A stretch of 64,000 bases of DNA from Extensimonas perlucida (GTDB taxonomy: Bacteria > Pseudomonadota > Gammaproteobacteria > Burkholderiales > Burkholderiaceae_C), in NCBI RefSeq assembly GCF_007655255.1, contig NZ_VMYE01000006.1:109962-173961 (forward strand). The letters run 5' to 3'. This document shows, piece after piece, positions 14,936 to 24,060 of the stretch. How positions within the stretch are numbered: position 1 is the stretch's first letter; each line of letters starts with the position of its first letter. The notes under the pieces are model-generated. The model ran no database searches. It saw only the letters and a list, made by a program, of their open reading frames with translations, and was not told where the DNA came from. A program made the translations under genes and the position numbers.

Positions 14936-16537
14936 ATGTCCGCTTTGACACCGCTGCAGCGCCACGATGCGCATCCTTTCATGGGCATGGACGTGCCCGG
15001 GCTGCTCGAGCAGCGTGCGCACGCGCGGCGCGACCATCCGTTCATCGTCTGGGAGCCGTTCGAGGGCCTGCCGGAAGTCATCAGCTACGGCATGTTTTAC
15101 GAGCGCGTGCGGCGCATCGCGGGTGGCCTGCAGCAGCGCGGCGTGCGCGCGGGCGACTGCGTGCTGATCCACCTCGAAAACTGCCCCGAAACCATTCTGG
15201 CCTGGTACGCCTGCGCGTGGCTGGGCGCGATTGCCGTGACCACGAACGCGCGCGCCTCGGACGACGAGCTGCAGTATTACGCCGAGCACTGCGGCGCCGT
15301 GGGCGGCATCACGCAGCCCAAGTTTGCCGCGCGTGTGGCGGCCTCGTGCAAGGGCCTGCGCTGGCTGGCCGTGACGGCCACCGACAGCGGCCACGCGCCG
15401 CAGCAGGGCGCGCCCGACGCGGCGAGCAGCTTTGCCGCGCTGGACGCCGCGCCCGCGCCGCGCCGCCCGGCCGACCCGCTGGCGCCGTGCAGCGTGCAAT
15501 ACACCTCGGGCACGACCTCGCGCCCCAAGGCCGTGCTGTGGACGCATGCCAACGCGCTGTGGGGCGCACGCATCAACGCCGCGCACGAGGACTTGCGCGC
15601 CGAGGACGTGCACCTGGTGCACCTGCCGCTGTTTCACACCAACGCGCAGGCGTATTCGGTGCTCGCGTGCCTGTGGGTGGGCGCCACGGCGGTGGTGCTG
15701 CCGCGCTTTTCAGCGAGCCGTTTCTGGCCCGTGTCGATCGCGCGGCGCGTGACCTGGACTTCGATGATTCCGTTTTGCATCCAGGCCCTGCTCGCGCACG
15801 AGGTGCCGGCTGAGCACTATTACCGCCTGTGGGGCGCGGGCGCCTGCGCTTTGCCCACGGACGCGCACTTTCGCGTGCAGACCATAGGCTGGTGGGGCAT
15901 GACCGAGACCATCACGCACGGCATCGTGAGCGACCGCCACCTGCCGAGCCCGAGCATGAGCATAGGCCGCCCCGCGGCCGAATACCGCATCGCCATCGTC
16001 GAGGACGACAGCGTGCCCGTGCGCGAGGCGCGGCATGTGGGGCCGGGCGGGTCGGGGCAATTGCTGATCCAGGGTGTGCGCGGCCTGTCGCTGTTTCAGG
16101 AATACCTGGGCAACGCCAAGGCCACGGCCGAGAGCTTCGACCCCGACGGCTGGTTTCGCACGGGTGATCGGGTGGACTTGCTCGAAGAAGGCTCGATCCG
16201 CTTCGGCGACCGCACCAAGGACATGCTCAAGGTGGGCGGCGAGAACGTCGCGGCCTCGGAGATCGAGCGCGTGATCCAGACCGTGCCCGGCGTGGCCGAA
16301 GGCGCCGTGGTGGGGCGCGCGCACCCCATGCTCGACGAAGTGCCTGTGGCTTTCGTGATCGCCGCGCCGAATGCGCCGGCAGACCTGGCCGAGCGCATCC
16401 TGGCCGCGTGCCGTCAGCAGCTCGCGGACTTCAAGTGCCCGCACGAGGTGCGCATCGTGCCCGAGCTGCCGCGCGCCACGCTCGAAAAAGTCGCCAAGGC
16501 GCAGCTGCGCCAGATGCTGGCGCAGGAGGGCGCTTGA
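14936..16537 (+). CDS. AMP-dependent acyl-CoA synthetase/ligase
   Basis: Adenylate-forming enzyme of 533 aa that activates a carboxylic acid to its CoA thioester. AMP/ATP motif VQYTSGTTSRPKAVLWTH, then GWWGMTET (A5), DGWFRTGDRVDL (A7), FGDRTKDMLKVGGENVAASEIE (A8) and the C-terminal lysine in RATLEKVAKAQLR. The start at 14936 gives a normal N-terminus (MSALTPLQRHDAHPF). The hydrophobic pocket sequence does not reveal chain length. Divergent partner of the crotonase gene at 14022-14810. Confidence 0.88.
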   Translation: MSALTPLQRHDAHPFMGMDVPGLLEQRAHARRDHPFIVWEPFEGLPEVISYGMFYERVRRIAGGLQQRGVRAGDCVLIHLENCPETILAWYACAWLGAIAVTTNARASDDELQYYAEHCGAVGGITQPKFAARVAASCKGLRWLAVTATDSGHAPQQGAPDAASSFAALDAAPAPRRPADPLAPCSVQYTSGTTSRPKAVLWTHANALWGARINAAHEDLRAEDVHLVHLPLFHTNAQAYSVLACLWVGATAVVLPRFSASRFWPVSIARRVTWTSMIPFCIQALLAHEVPAEHYYRLWGAGACALPTDAHFRVQTIGWWGMTETITHGIVSDRHLPSPSMSIGRPAAEYRIAIVEDDSVPVREARHVGPGGSGQLLIQGVRGLSLFQEYLGNAKATAESFDPDGWFRTGDRVDLLEEGSIRFGDRTKDMLKVGGENVAASEIERVIQTVPGVAEGAVVGRAHPMLDEVPVAFVIAAPNAPADLAERILAACRQQLADFKCPHEVRIVPELPRATLEKVAKAQLRQMLAQEGA

Positions 16538-16539
16538 GG

Positions 16540-16665
16540 GCGTCATGGAGAGGGCCGGCGGCCCATGGCAATCGCAGCAATCGCCAGGGCCGCCATAGCG
16601 GCGCCTGTATGCGCAGTCGCAGACGCGACGGAATCGCCGCGCCCCTGCGGGGCTCGCCGTGACGG
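16540..16665. repeat. REP-like palindrome, family D, copy 2
   Basis: Diverged version of the element at 23-139: GCGTCATGG...GGGCC...CATGGCAATCG at the left and GGAATCGCCGCGCCCCTGCGGGGCTCGCCGTGACGG at the right (arms described in pieces). Its right end contains the GTG start codon proposed for the downstream transporter. Confidence 0.7.
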
Positions 16666-17621
16666 GTTTTGCTGCAGCGGCCTTGCCGCGGCCGCTGGCG
16701 TATGGCTTTCTGGCGTTGTCGATGGTGTTGGTAGGCAGTTACGTGGCGCTGTCCAAGCCGCTTGCGGCGGCGCTGCCGGTGGCTTTGCTCGCCTGGCTGC
16801 GCTTTGGCATCGCCGCGCTGGCCATGGCGCACTGGCTGCGGCGTCCGCCCGACGAGCCGCCGCTGACGCGGCAGACGCGTTGGCTGTTGTTTCTGGAGTC
16901 GTTTCTGGGCAATTTCCTGTTCACGCTGTGCATGGTGTCGGGCGTGCAGCGCAGCTCGGCGGTGTCCGCCGGGGTCATCATGGCGGCGATTCCGGCGGCG
17001 GTGGCGGTGTTTTCGTGGCTGTTTTTGCGCGAACGAGTGGCGCTGCGTGTGTGGGCGGGGGTGGCCTGCGCGGTGCTGGGCATTGCTTTGCTTTCGCTAT
17101 CTAAAAATGAGCTTCAAGCGCTTGATACGTCTGCATTAGATGCCAAAAACACCCAAAATTCTGCGTGGCTGGGCCATCTGCTGTTGATAGGGGCCGTGCT
17201 GTGCGAGGCCAGCTATGCGGTGATCGGTAAAAAGCTCACGGGCGCTTTGAGCCCGCGCCGCATCACGGCGCTCATCAATCTGTGGGGCTGGCTGCTGAGC
17301 ACGCCCATGGGTTTGTGGCTGGCCTGGCGTTTCGACTTTGGCGCGGTGGGCGTTGGCACCTGGGCCTTGCTGCTGTTCTATGCGCTGGCCGCGAGCGTGT
17401 GGACGGTGTGGCTGTGGATGACGGGGCTGCGCAGCGTGCCGGCGGCGCAGGCGGGCGTGTTCACCGTGCTGCTGCCCATCAGCGCTGCGCTGGTCGGCGT
17501 GCTGGTGTTGGGCGAGCGGCTAACCGGGGTGCAGTGGCTGGCTTTGGCCGTGGCGCTGGCTGGCGTGCTGCTCGCGACCGTGCCTGGGCGAGCCAAAGCA
17601 GACACCAGAGCGCAGCGGTGA
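16659..17621 (+). CDS. EamA/DMT-family transporter
   Basis: Inner-membrane exporter of the drug/metabolite superfamily, about 320 aa with ten predicted membrane helices in two EamA halves (for example YGFLALSMVLVGSYVALSK and PISAALVGVLVLGERLTG near the end). Substrate unknown; the family moves amino acids, sugars and other metabolites. The GTG at 16659 lies inside a family D repeat, so the first residues (TGFAAAALPRPLA) are repeat-derived or the true start is a little downstream. The central loop at residues about 146-168 (SLSKNELQALDTSALDAKNT) is hydrophilic and AT-rich at the DNA level, matching a degenerate family A repeat between helices 5 and 6. Confidence 0.88.
   Translation: MTGFAAAALPRPLAYGFLALSMVLVGSYVALSKPLAAALPVALLAWLRFGIAALAMAHWLRRPPDEPPLTRQTRWLLFLESFLGNFLFTLCMVSGVQRSSAVSAGVIMAAIPAAVAVFSWLFLRERVALRVWAGVACAVLGIALLSLSKNELQALDTSALDAKNTQNSAWLGHLLLIGAVLCEASYAVIGKKLTGALSPRRITALINLWGWLLSTPMGLWLAWRFDFGAVGVGTWALLLFYALAASVWTVWLWMTGLRSVPAAQAGVFTVLLPISAALVGVLVLGERLTGVQWLALAVALAGVLLATVPGRAKADTRAQR
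17095..17160. repeat. Degenerate family A repeat inside the EamA gene
   Basis: The stretch is distinctly AT-rich against its surroundings, with CAAGCGCTTGATAC and TAGATGCCAAAAA resembling the family A pattern. It encodes the linker between the two halves of the transporter, where an insertion is tolerable. The match is weaker than at 630-690. Confidence 0.45.
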
Positions 17622-17670
17622 CTTTGGGGCGCAAGCATGGCTGCCTTTGCAGCCGATTCTTGTGCGTTGC

Positions 17671-17877
17671 TCACTGGTCGGCAGGCACGACGGTGTAGCC
17701 CTCTTCGCTGATGGCTGCGGCCAGGGCTTCGCGCGGGGCGCTGCTTTGTACCTCGACCTTGCCTTGCGCGCGGTCTATTTGCACGCTGGCTTGCGGATCG
17801 ACCTGCTGCAGCGCCTGTGTCACGGCGCGCTCGCAATGCGCGCAGGTCATGCCCTGGACTTGAAACGTGTATTGCAT
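17671..17877 (-). CDS. copZ: Copper chaperone (heavy-metal-associated domain)
   Basis: Free-standing HMA domain of 68 aa with the copper-binding motif GMTCAHC at residues 9-15 and a ferredoxin-like beta-alpha-beta pattern ending EEGYTVV. It should carry Cu(I) to the P-type ATPase encoded divergently at 17941. The start ATG at 17877 follows GGAAG. The two genes are 63 bases apart and probably share a copper-responsive control region. Confidence 0.9.
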   Translation of the reverse strand: MQYTFQVQGMTCAHCERAVTQALQQVDPQASVQIDRAQGKVEVQSSAPREALAAAISEEGYTVVPADQ

Positions 17878-17908
17878 GGCGGACTTCCTCTTGCTGAAAA
17901 AATAAGAT

Positions 17909-17938
17909 GATGCCTCTTTGCAAACTCTATGGGGCATC
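17909..17938. promoter_or_regulatory. Candidate operator between copZ and copA
   Basis: Interrupted dyad GATGCCTC (17909-17916) and GGGGCATC (17931-17938), one mismatch, centred in the short divergent gap. Spacing and place suit a metal-responsive regulator, but the sequence does not match a textbook CueR site. It overlaps an upstream ATG at 17929, favouring the ATG at 17941 for copA. Confidence 0.4.
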
Positions 17939-17940
17939 GT

Positions 17941-20301
17941 ATGGACACTCCTGATACCGCTTCGGGCGATATTTGCGAGCTGGACCTGGGTATAGGCGGC
18001 ATGACCTGCGCGAGCTGCGTGAGCCGCGTGGAGCGTGCGCTGCGCAAGGTGCCGGGCGTGCAGCAGGCCGCGGTGAACCTGGCGACCGAATCGGCGCGCG
18101 TGCGCTACGCCGCGGCGCCGGGGCAGGATGCGCAGGCCGTCGAAGGCTTGCTGCGCCGCGCCGTGCGCAATGCCGGCTACGAGCCGCGCAGCGCCGAGGC
18201 GCAGCTGCAGGCCGAAGAGGCCTCGCCCTGGGCGGGCTTCGGGCCGGTGGCGCTGGGGCTGCTGCTGTCGGCGCCGCTCGTGCTGCCCATGTTCGCGGAA
18301 CTGGCGGGTCGGCACTGGATGCTGCCGGCCTGGCTGCAGTTCGTGCTCGCGACGCCGGTGCAGTTCGTGCTCGGGGCGCGGTTTTACAAGGCGGGCTGGC
18401 ATGCGCTCAAGGCGCGCGCGGGCAACATGGACTTGCTTGTGGCGCTGGGCACGAGCGCGAGCTGGGGCCTGTCGCTGTGGCTGTGGCTGACGGCGCCGCC
18501 CGAGCAGATGCCGCACCTGTATTTCGAGGCGTCGGCGGTGGTGATCACGTTGGTGCTGCTGGGCAAGTGGCTGGAAGCGCGCGCCAAGCGCCAGACCACG
18601 GCGGCGATCCGCGCGCTGCATGCGCTGCGCCCCGATGTGGCGCACCTGCTCGGGCCGCACGGCGAGGCGGATGTGCCCGTGGCCGAGGTGCTGGTGGGCG
18701 ACCGCCTCGTGGTGCGCCCGGGCGAGCGCATCCCCGTCGATGGCCGGGTGCTCGAAGGGCAGACGCAGGTCGATGAGTCCATGCTCACGGGCGAGCCGCT
18801 GCCGGTGGCGCGCGGGCCAGGCGACGCGCTCACGGGCGGCGCGATCAACGGCGACGGGCGTATCGTGATGCAGGTGACGGCCGTGGGCGCGCAGACGGTG
18901 CTCGCGCAGATCATCCGCCTGGTCGAAGACGCGCAGGCGGCCAAGGCGCCGATCCAGCGCCTGGTCGATCGCGTGGCCGCGGTGTTCGTGCCCGTGGTGC
19001 TCGCCATTGCGCTGCTCACGCTGCTCGCCTGGCTTGCCACGGGTGCAGGGCTGGAGGCGAGCCTGATCCACGCCGTGGCGGTGCTGGTGATCGCCTGCCC
19101 GTGCGCGCTCGGGCTCGCTACGCCCGCAGCCATCATGGTGGGCACGGGCGTGGCGGCGAAAAATGGCATTCTCATCAAGGACGCACAGGCGCTGGAGCTG
19201 GCGCACAAGGTCGATACCGTGGCCTTCGACAAAACCGGCACGCTGACCGTGGGCCAGCCGCGCCTCACGGCGTTCGAGCCGCTTGCCGAGCGCGACGCGG
19301 CGGCATTGCTGCACGCCGCCGCAGGTCTGCAAAGCGCCAGCACGCACCCGCTCGCGCGTGCCGTGCTGCAGGCAGCGCAGGAGCGCGGTGTGCAGCCCGG
19401 CGCCGCAACGGCGGTGCAGGCCGTGCCGGGGCGCGGCATGGAGGGTGAGATCGATGGCCGCAGCTACCTGCTGGGCAGCCTGCGCTGGTTGCAGGAGCTG
19501 GGCGCCGACTTGGGGGCGCTGGCCGCGCGCGCGCAAGCATTGCAGCAGCAAGGGGCCACGGTGTCGGCGCTGGCCGAACGCAGCGCGCAGGGCATCGTCA
19601 TCTGCGCGCTGCTGGCCTTTGGCGACGCGCCCAAGCCCGGCGCGTGCGCGGCGCTCGCAGCGCTCAAGGCGCGCGGCCTGCGCACGGTGATGCTCTCGGG
19701 CGACAACCGCGGCGCGGCCGAGGCCATGGCGCGCCAGCTCGGCCTCGACCCCGACGCGGGCGAAGTCATCGCCGAAGTGCTGCCCGGCGACAAGGCAGCG
19801 CACGTGCGCGCGCTGCAGACGGGCGGGCATGTGGTGGCGATGGTGGGCGACGGCGTGAACGACGCCCCGGCGCTGGCCGCGGCCGACGTGGGCCTGGCCA
19901 TGGGCAACGGCACCGACGTGGCCATGCACGCGGCGGGCATCACGCTGATGCGCGGCGACCCGCTGCTCGTGGTGGCGGCGCTCGACATCTCGCGCCGCAC
20001 GGTGCGCAAGATCCGCGAAAACCTGTTCTGGGCCTTTGCCTACAACGTGGCCGGCATTCCGCTCGCGGCGCTGGGCTACCTGAGCCCGGTAGTTGCCGGC
20101 GCGGCCATGGCGTTGAGCTCGGTGAGCGTGATGACGAACGCCCTGTTGCTCAAACGCTGGCGCATGCCTGGGAGCCTGAAAGGCTCCTCAGCACCGCTTC
20201 ATGATCATTCTGGCTTGCCCGATGGCAGTCCCGCCAGCGAAGAGTTAGGCATCGCTTCGCCTGCTGAGGCTATGCAGCTTGAAGCAAGAACTCGACCTTG
20301 A
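17941..20301 (+). CDS. copA: Copper-exporting P1B-type ATPase
   Basis: Inner-membrane Cu(I) pump, 786 aa from ATG 17941. One N-terminal HMA domain with GMTCASC (Cys23, Cys26), eight membrane helices, TGE at 283-285, the transport motif ACPCAL (CPC 386-388), phosphorylation site DKTGT at 430-434, HP motif (THP, 468-470) and GDGVND at 636-641. The last helix ends at about residue 739 (LLLKRW). The remaining 45 or so residues (after RMPG) are polar, unlike CopA tails, and overlap the antisense toxin-antitoxin region. The bases coding RWRMP recur at 21024-21037, followed there by GAGTAG, so the ancestral stop was probably displaced by an insertion. Confidence 0.95.
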   Translation: MDTPDTASGDICELDLGIGGMTCASCVSRVERALRKVPGVQQAAVNLATESARVRYAAAPGQDAQAVEGLLRRAVRNAGYEPRSAEAQLQAEEASPWAGFGPVALGLLLSAPLVLPMFAELAGRHWMLPAWLQFVLATPVQFVLGARFYKAGWHALKARAGNMDLLVALGTSASWGLSLWLWLTAPPEQMPHLYFEASAVVITLVLLGKWLEARAKRQTTAAIRALHALRPDVAHLLGPHGEADVPVAEVLVGDRLVVRPGERIPVDGRVLEGQTQVDESMLTGEPLPVARGPGDALTGGAINGDGRIVMQVTAVGAQTVLAQIIRLVEDAQAAKAPIQRLVDRVAAVFVPVVLAIALLTLLAWLATGAGLEASLIHAVAVLVIACPCALGLATPAAIMVGTGVAAKNGILIKDAQALELAHKVDTVAFDKTGTLTVGQPRLTAFEPLAERDAAALLHAAAGLQSASTHPLARAVLQAAQERGVQPGAATAVQAVPGRGMEGEIDGRSYLLGSLRWLQELGADLGALAARAQALQQQGATVSALAERSAQGIVICALLAFGDAPKPGACAALAALKARGLRTVMLSGDNRGAAEAMARQLGLDPDAGEVIAEVLPGDKAAHVRALQTGGHVVAMVGDGVNDAPALAAADVGLAMGNGTDVAMHAAGITLMRGDPLLVVAALDISRRTVRKIRENLFWAFAYNVAGIPLAALGYLSPVVAGAAMALSSVSVMTNALLLKRWRMPGSLKGSSAPLHDHSGLPDGSPASEELGIASPAEAMQLEARTRP

Positions 20302-20617
20302 CGGCTTCGTACGGGAAGACGATTCCTCCCCCTTCCGCCCGGTCAAGCACGCCCGCGCGCAGGAGAGCCGTCACGTCGCTGTGCACAGCCTTGACGTCTC
20401 GATCGACGCGACGCGCTGCTTCCCGGATGGAAACAGGCCCAGCTCCGCAAAGTGCCTTCAACAGTTCCCAGCGCTTGGCGGTGAGAACTTTCCAGAGAAG
20501 TTCGGGAGAGGCAAAACTGATCCGAGCCGACCTCTGCGGCTTGCCAGTGCGCCAGGCACTCGCGAAGTCGGCCATCGACTCTTTGGGGGCGCGAACATCA
20601 AGAGTGACTGTTTTCAT
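20270..20617 (-). CDS. HTH-type antitoxin/regulator (TumA-like)
   Basis: DNA-binding protein of 115 aa with a winged-helix core in the middle and C-terminal half: [18 protein letters not shown], then [31 protein letters not shown], a classic helix-turn-helix and wing. It follows the TumE-like gene and overlaps it by 20 bases, the layout of TumE/TumA-type modules, in which the toxin gene comes first. Expected to bind the dyad at 20907-20928. Its 3' end overlaps the copA 3' end on the other strand. The antitoxin role is inferred from the pairing. Confidence 0.75.
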   Translation of the reverse strand: MKTVTLDVRAPKESMADFASAWRTGKPQRSARISFASPELLWKVLTAKRWELLKALCGAGPVSIREAARRVDRDVKAVHSDVTALLRAGVLDRAEGGGIVFPYEAVKVEFLLQAA

Positions 20618-20894
20618 GGTTCCACCTCGCTATGTCTCGCTCGAAGGCAGCGAGAAGTGCCTCGGGCGTGGTGAAGGAGTGGTCGGACTCCTTCTCGCCG
20701 TAGTGACGATGATCTCCTTTGCCAACCTCGTTGTCGTAACGAACCACGCAAACGCCGTCAACGACGTAGGCGAGGCGGTACTTGAACTCGTGTGATGACC
20801 CGACGACTGGAGCGGGCACCTTCCACAGAACCAGTTCAGCGAACGCATTCTCTGCGTAGACAATGCGCGTTCGCGCGACGAGGGTCGCTTTCAT
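20598..20894 (-). CDS. TumE-family (DUF6516) putative toxin
   Basis: Small protein of 98 aa from ATG 20894 (MKATLVARTRIVYAENAFAELVLWKVP). The pattern FKYRLAYVVDGVCVVRYDNEVGKGDHRHYGEKE, with GDHRH, and a C-terminal PEALLAAFERDI helix, is typical of the TumE/DUF6516 group annotated as toxins next to HTH proteins. Biochemical activity is not established from sequence; the conserved Asp-His-Arg-His cluster may be catalytic. Starts 12 codons downstream of another possible start (20930) that would overlap the operator. Confidence 0.75.
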   Translation of the reverse strand: MKATLVARTRIVYAENAFAELVLWKVPAPVVGSSHEFKYRLAYVVDGVCVVRYDNEVGKGDHRHYGEKESDHSFTTPEALLAAFERDIARWNHENSHS

Positions 20895-20906
20895 GTTGGC
20901 GATGAT

Positions 20907-20928
20907 GTCAACACAAGTGAGTGTTGTC
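20907..20928. promoter_or_regulatory. Candidate operator of the TumE/TumA module
   Basis: Near-perfect dyad GTCAACAC-AAGTGA-GTGTTGTC (one mismatch) lies 12 bases upstream of the TumE start, where autorepression by the HTH partner would act. Confidence 0.6.
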
Positions 20929-20973
20929 AACTATGCCAACAAATGCGATGGGTGAGATTCCTAACATCCTCTC

Positions 20974-21021
20974 GCCAGCCGCCTCGCCATCATCCCGCGT
21001 CCTAATGAACAATTTTGGTTG
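20974..21021 (+). repeat. Family E repeat fragment, copy 3
   Basis: GCCAGCCGCCTCGCCATCAT and CCTAATGAACAATTTTGGTTG match the right half of the full copy at 5366-5549. It ends exactly where the second 16-bp direct repeat begins, so it marks the right boundary of the inserted segment. Confidence 0.7.
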
Positions 21022-21150
21022 AACGCTGGCGCATGCCCGAGTAGGGCACTCTGCGTTGTAGAAAAGGCGGGATTGTCTGGCACACTGCAACATCTTGTTG
21101 CACGTGCTGGGTGCGCAAGCAGCTTTTTCGGACACTGAGGTAGGCAAGCC

Positions 21151-22716
21151 ATGAATTTCTTGTTTTGGACGATGCGCCAGTTCACGATCCGTCTGCGCAT
21201 GCTCGGCGCCATTGCTGTGGTGCTGTTGCTGCTGGCCCTGGTGGGTGGCGCGGGGATGTACGGCATGCTGCGCATCTATTCCTTGAGCGAAAACTTTTTG
21301 GCGCAGTCTTACGCCGACGTGGAGCGGCTGGCGCAGCTGCGTTACGCCGTGGGCGCGATGCGTGGGCAGGAAAAAGACATGGCTGGCATGCCCGAGAGCG
21401 CGCAGCCCGCGCAAAGTGCATGGCGCGCCGCACTGGAGCAGGCGCAAAAGCAGGCGGCTTTGCTGGCAGATGCTACGGATGGCCCGAAAAAGGCGCTCGC
21501 GCAGCGCATCCAGCAACAGCTGGAGAGCTACCGTGCGCAGGCTGGTGGCATGCAGGCGAGTGGCGCGCAGGGCGGCGTCGAGCCCGGGGGGGCGAGTGCC
21601 TCCCCCGTATCGCAGGCGCTGGATGCATCGCTACAGGAAATGGCGCAATTGCTGCGCACCAAGGCCGATGCCGCGGTGCAGCAGCAGCATGAGGTCGCCG
21701 ACCAGACGCGCTTGCTGTTCATCGTGGCGCTGGTGATCGCGGTGCTGGTGGTGGTGCCGCTCACGCTGCTCAACATGGAGTCGATCTGCCGCCCGCTCGC
21801 GCAGGCGCGGCGTGTGGCGCAGGCGATTGCCGGCGGGGACTTGGCGCAGACCATCACGGCGCAGGAGCGCGATGAAGCCGCCGACCTGCTGCGCGCCCTG
21901 GCCGAAATGCAGCGCGGTCTGGGCACGCTCGTGGCGCAGGTGCGTGACACCAGCGGCGCGATTGCCCTGGCGAGCCAGGAGATCGCGAGCGGAAATGAAG
22001 ACCTGTCGGCACGCACCGAACAGACGGCCAACCACACGCAGGAGGTGGCGGGCTCGATCGCGCAGCTCACCGGCGTGGTGGAGCATACGGCCTCGGCGTC
22101 GCAGCAGGCGCGCCAGATCGTGGGTGCGGCGGCGGACACGGCCACGCAGGGCGGGGCTGTGGTGCAGCAGGCCGTGGCGGGCATGCACGAGATCGCCGCC
22201 TCGAGCCGCAAGATCGGCGACATCATCGGCCTGATCGATTCCATTGCTTTCCAGACCAATATCCTCGCGCTCAATGCGGCCGTGGAAGCGGCGCGCGCCG
22301 GGGAGCAGGGCCGGGGCTTTGCCGTGGTGGCGAGCGAGGTGCGCAACCTGGCGCAGCGCTCGGCGGCAGCGGCGCGCGACATCAAGGGGCTGATAGACAG
22401 CAGCGTGGCGGCAGTGCAAGGCGGCGTGCGCCACGTGGAGGATGCGGGCCGCGCCATGCAGGACATCGTGGCCGGCGTGCAGCGCGTGCGCGACATCATC
22501 GGTGAGATTTCCGCGGGCGCCACCGAGCAGTCCGCGGGCATTGCCAAGGTGAGCCAGGCGGCAGGCGAGATCGACCACATGACGCAGCAGAACGCCGCGC
22601 TCGTGGAGCAGTCCGCCGCGGCTGCGCAGTCGCTGCACGCGCAGGCCGAACGCCTGTCGCAGGTGGTGCAGCAGTTCCGCCTGGCCGCCGGCAGCGATGT
22701 GCCGGCGCTGCGTTGA
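21151..22716 (+). CDS. Methyl-accepting chemotaxis protein
   Basis: Transmembrane chemoreceptor, 521 aa. TM1 at about residues 17-37, a short periplasmic domain (~150 residues, helical, four-helix-bundle type), TM2 at about 189-208, HAMP at about 209-262, and a cytoplasmic signalling domain whose hairpin tip reads IIGLIDSIAFQTNILALNAAVEAARAGEQGRGFAVVA (split motif; the E.G.GFAVVA core is universal). The ligand is unknown. There is no C-terminal NWETF-type CheR tether. GAGGTAGG precedes the ATG. It is isolated from che genes but follows the flagellar theme of the window. Confidence 0.95.
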   Translation: MNFLFWTMRQFTIRLRMLGAIAVVLLLLALVGGAGMYGMLRIYSLSENFLAQSYADVERLAQLRYAVGAMRGQEKDMAGMPESAQPAQSAWRAALEQAQKQAALLADATDGPKKALAQRIQQQLESYRAQAGGMQASGAQGGVEPGGASASPVSQALDASLQEMAQLLRTKADAAVQQQHEVADQTRLLFIVALVIAVLVVVPLTLLNMESICRPLAQARRVAQAIAGGDLAQTITAQERDEAADLLRALAEMQRGLGTLVAQVRDTSGAIALASQEIASGNEDLSARTEQTANHTQEVAGSIAQLTGVVEHTASASQQARQIVGAAADTATQGGAVVQQAVAGMHEIAASSRKIGDIIGLIDSIAFQTNILALNAAVEAARAGEQGRGFAVVASEVRNLAQRSAAAARDIKGLIDSSVAAVQGGVRHVEDAGRAMQDIVAGVQRVRDIIGEISAGATEQSAGIAKVSQAAGEIDHMTQQNAALVEQSAAAAQSLHAQAERLSQVVQQFRLAAGSDVPALR

Positions 22717-22717
22717 G

Positions 22718-22799
22718 TGCTACCACATCGATAGCTTGCAGTGCTTGCCTATTCTGCGCTGCAAGCCATTTTTGCTTGTAATTTGCGGATCGATGTGGC
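22718..22799. repeat. Hairpin region between the chemoreceptor gene and nemA
   Basis: CCACATCGAT at the left pairs with ATCGATGTGG at the right, and TTGCAG...CTGCAA pairs inside. Composition and the AGCTTGCAGTGCTTGC...GCGCTGCAAGCC pattern resemble a diverged family A repeat. It separates convergent genes and may terminate both. Confidence 0.5.
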
Positions 22800-23903
22800 T
22801 CAAGCCAGCGTCGGGTAGTCGGTGTAGCCCTTTGCGCCGCCGCCATAGAAGGTGCTTTGGTCGGGCGTGTTCAAAGGGGCGTTGCGGCGCAGGCGTGCCA
22901 CGAGGTCGGGGTTGGCGATGAAGGGGCGGCCAAAGGCCACGAGGTCGGCCGCGCCCGATGCCACTGCGGCCTCGGCCGCGGCTTTGTCATAGCCGTTGTT
23001 GAGCATCCACGCGCCTTTGCCGCCGGCCTGCCGATAGGCGGTCTTGAAGGCCGCGTAGTCGAAGGGGCGCTCGGGGCGTTCGCGCGGGCCGCCCGTGGCG
23101 CCCTCGATCACATGCACGTAGGCCAGTCCCAGCGGCGCCAAATGCTTGGCCACGTACTCGTACAGCGGCTGCGGATGCGGCTCGTCGATGTCGTTGGCGG
23201 GCGTGACGGGCGAGAGGCGGATGCCCGTGCGCCCGCCGCCGATTTCATCGACGATGGCGCGCGTCACCTCGAGCAGCAAGCGCGCGCGGTTCGGGATGCT
23301 GCCGCCGTAGTCGTCCTTGCGGTGGTTGCTGCTGCTCTTGAGGAACTGCTCGAGCAGGTAGCCGTTGGCGGCGTGGATTTCGACCGCGTCAAAGCCGCTC
23401 GCGATGGCGTTGCGTGCGGCGTGGCGGTAGTCCTGCACGATGCCGGGCAGCTCGCTGACGTCGAGCGCGCGTGGTTCGGAGGTGTCCGCGAACACGGGCT
23501 GGCCATCTTTCAGCAGCACGGTCTTGGTGTGCGCGCGGATCGCCGAGGGTGCGACGGGGGCCTGAAAGTCGGGCTGCAGCTCGACGTGCGAGACGCGGCC
23601 CACGTGCCACAGCTGCACCGCGATCTTGCCGCCGGCATCGTGCACGGCCTGCGTCACGCGCCGCCAGCCGTCGAGCTGCTCGGTGCTGTAGAGGCCAGGC
23701 ACGTCGGCATAGCCCTGTGCCTGCGGCGTGATCGCGGTGGCTTCGCTGATGATCAGGCCGGCGCTTGCGCGCTGGCGGTAATACTCGGCCATGAGCGGCG
23801 TGGGCACGGCGCCGGGCGCACGGTTGCGCGTGAGCGGCGCCATGACAATGCGGTTGGCCAGGTGCAGCTCACCGGCTTGCACGGGGTCGAACAAGGTGGG
23901 CAT
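22800..23903 (-). CDS. nemA: Alkene reductase, old yellow enzyme family (NemA-like)
   Basis: FMN-dependent NAD(P)H oxidoreductase, 367 aa, reducing activated C=C bonds and N-ethylmaleimide-like or nitro compounds. Begins LFDPVQAGELHLANRIVMAPLTRNRA. The active site includes VQLWHVGR and EIHAANGYLLEQFL (the His/Asn pair that binds the ring substituent). The FMN phosphate site is near LVAFGRPFIANPDL. Complete and normal in length. Divergent from the MFS gene with a 157-base gap in which no clear operator was found. Confidence 0.92.
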   Translation of the reverse strand: MPTLFDPVQAGELHLANRIVMAPLTRNRAPGAVPTPLMAEYYRQRASAGLIISEATAITPQAQGYADVPGLYSTEQLDGWRRVTQAVHDAGGKIAVQLWHVGRVSHVELQPDFQAPVAPSAIRAHTKTVLLKDGQPVFADTSEPRALDVSELPGIVQDYRHAARNAIASGFDAVEIHAANGYLLEQFLKSSSNHRKDDYGGSIPNRARLLLEVTRAIVDEIGGGRTGIRLSPVTPANDIDEPHPQPLYEYVAKHLAPLGLAYVHVIEGATGGPRERPERPFDYAAFKTAYRQAGGKGAWMLNNGYDKAAAEAAVASGAADLVAFGRPFIANPDLVARLRRNAPLNTPDQSTFYGGGAKGYTDYPTLA

Positions 23904-24060
23904 GGTGCGGTTTCTCCTTTGGGGATGACAAGTCGTGGAATGAAGCAGGGCCCGATGCTAATGCGGATGGATTGCGTCGTGTTTGCGGTCGGGCATTGCA
24001 TTTTTTGCACGTGACAATCCACTGCCATGGGTACGGCTGCAGGCGTGCGCGATTTTGCGC

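Larger units (their letters stand above)
20153..21037. mobile_element. Putative inserted segment carrying TumA/TumE, bounded by 16-bp direct repeats
   Basis: AACGCTGGCGCATGCC occurs at 20153-20168 (inside copA) and again at 21022-21037. The 853 bases between them hold a two-gene toxin-antitoxin module and, at the right edge, a family E repeat end that stops exactly at the second direct repeat. After the second copy the sequence reads GAGTAG, which would restore a copA stop two codons later. No transposase or integrase is present; passive acquisition at a duplicated target is inferred. Confidence 0.6.

Noticed and set aside
17671..19929. A very long minus-strand frame opposite copA, ending in the copper chaperone.
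   Set aside because: Only the last 68 codons are the real CopZ; the rest mirrors the copA reading frame and is His/Arg-rich noise.
21060..21150. A possible sigma-54 promoter (CTGGCACACTGC) ahead of the chemoreceptor.
   Set aside because: The GG and GC elements are seven to eight bases apart instead of ten, so the site does not fit.
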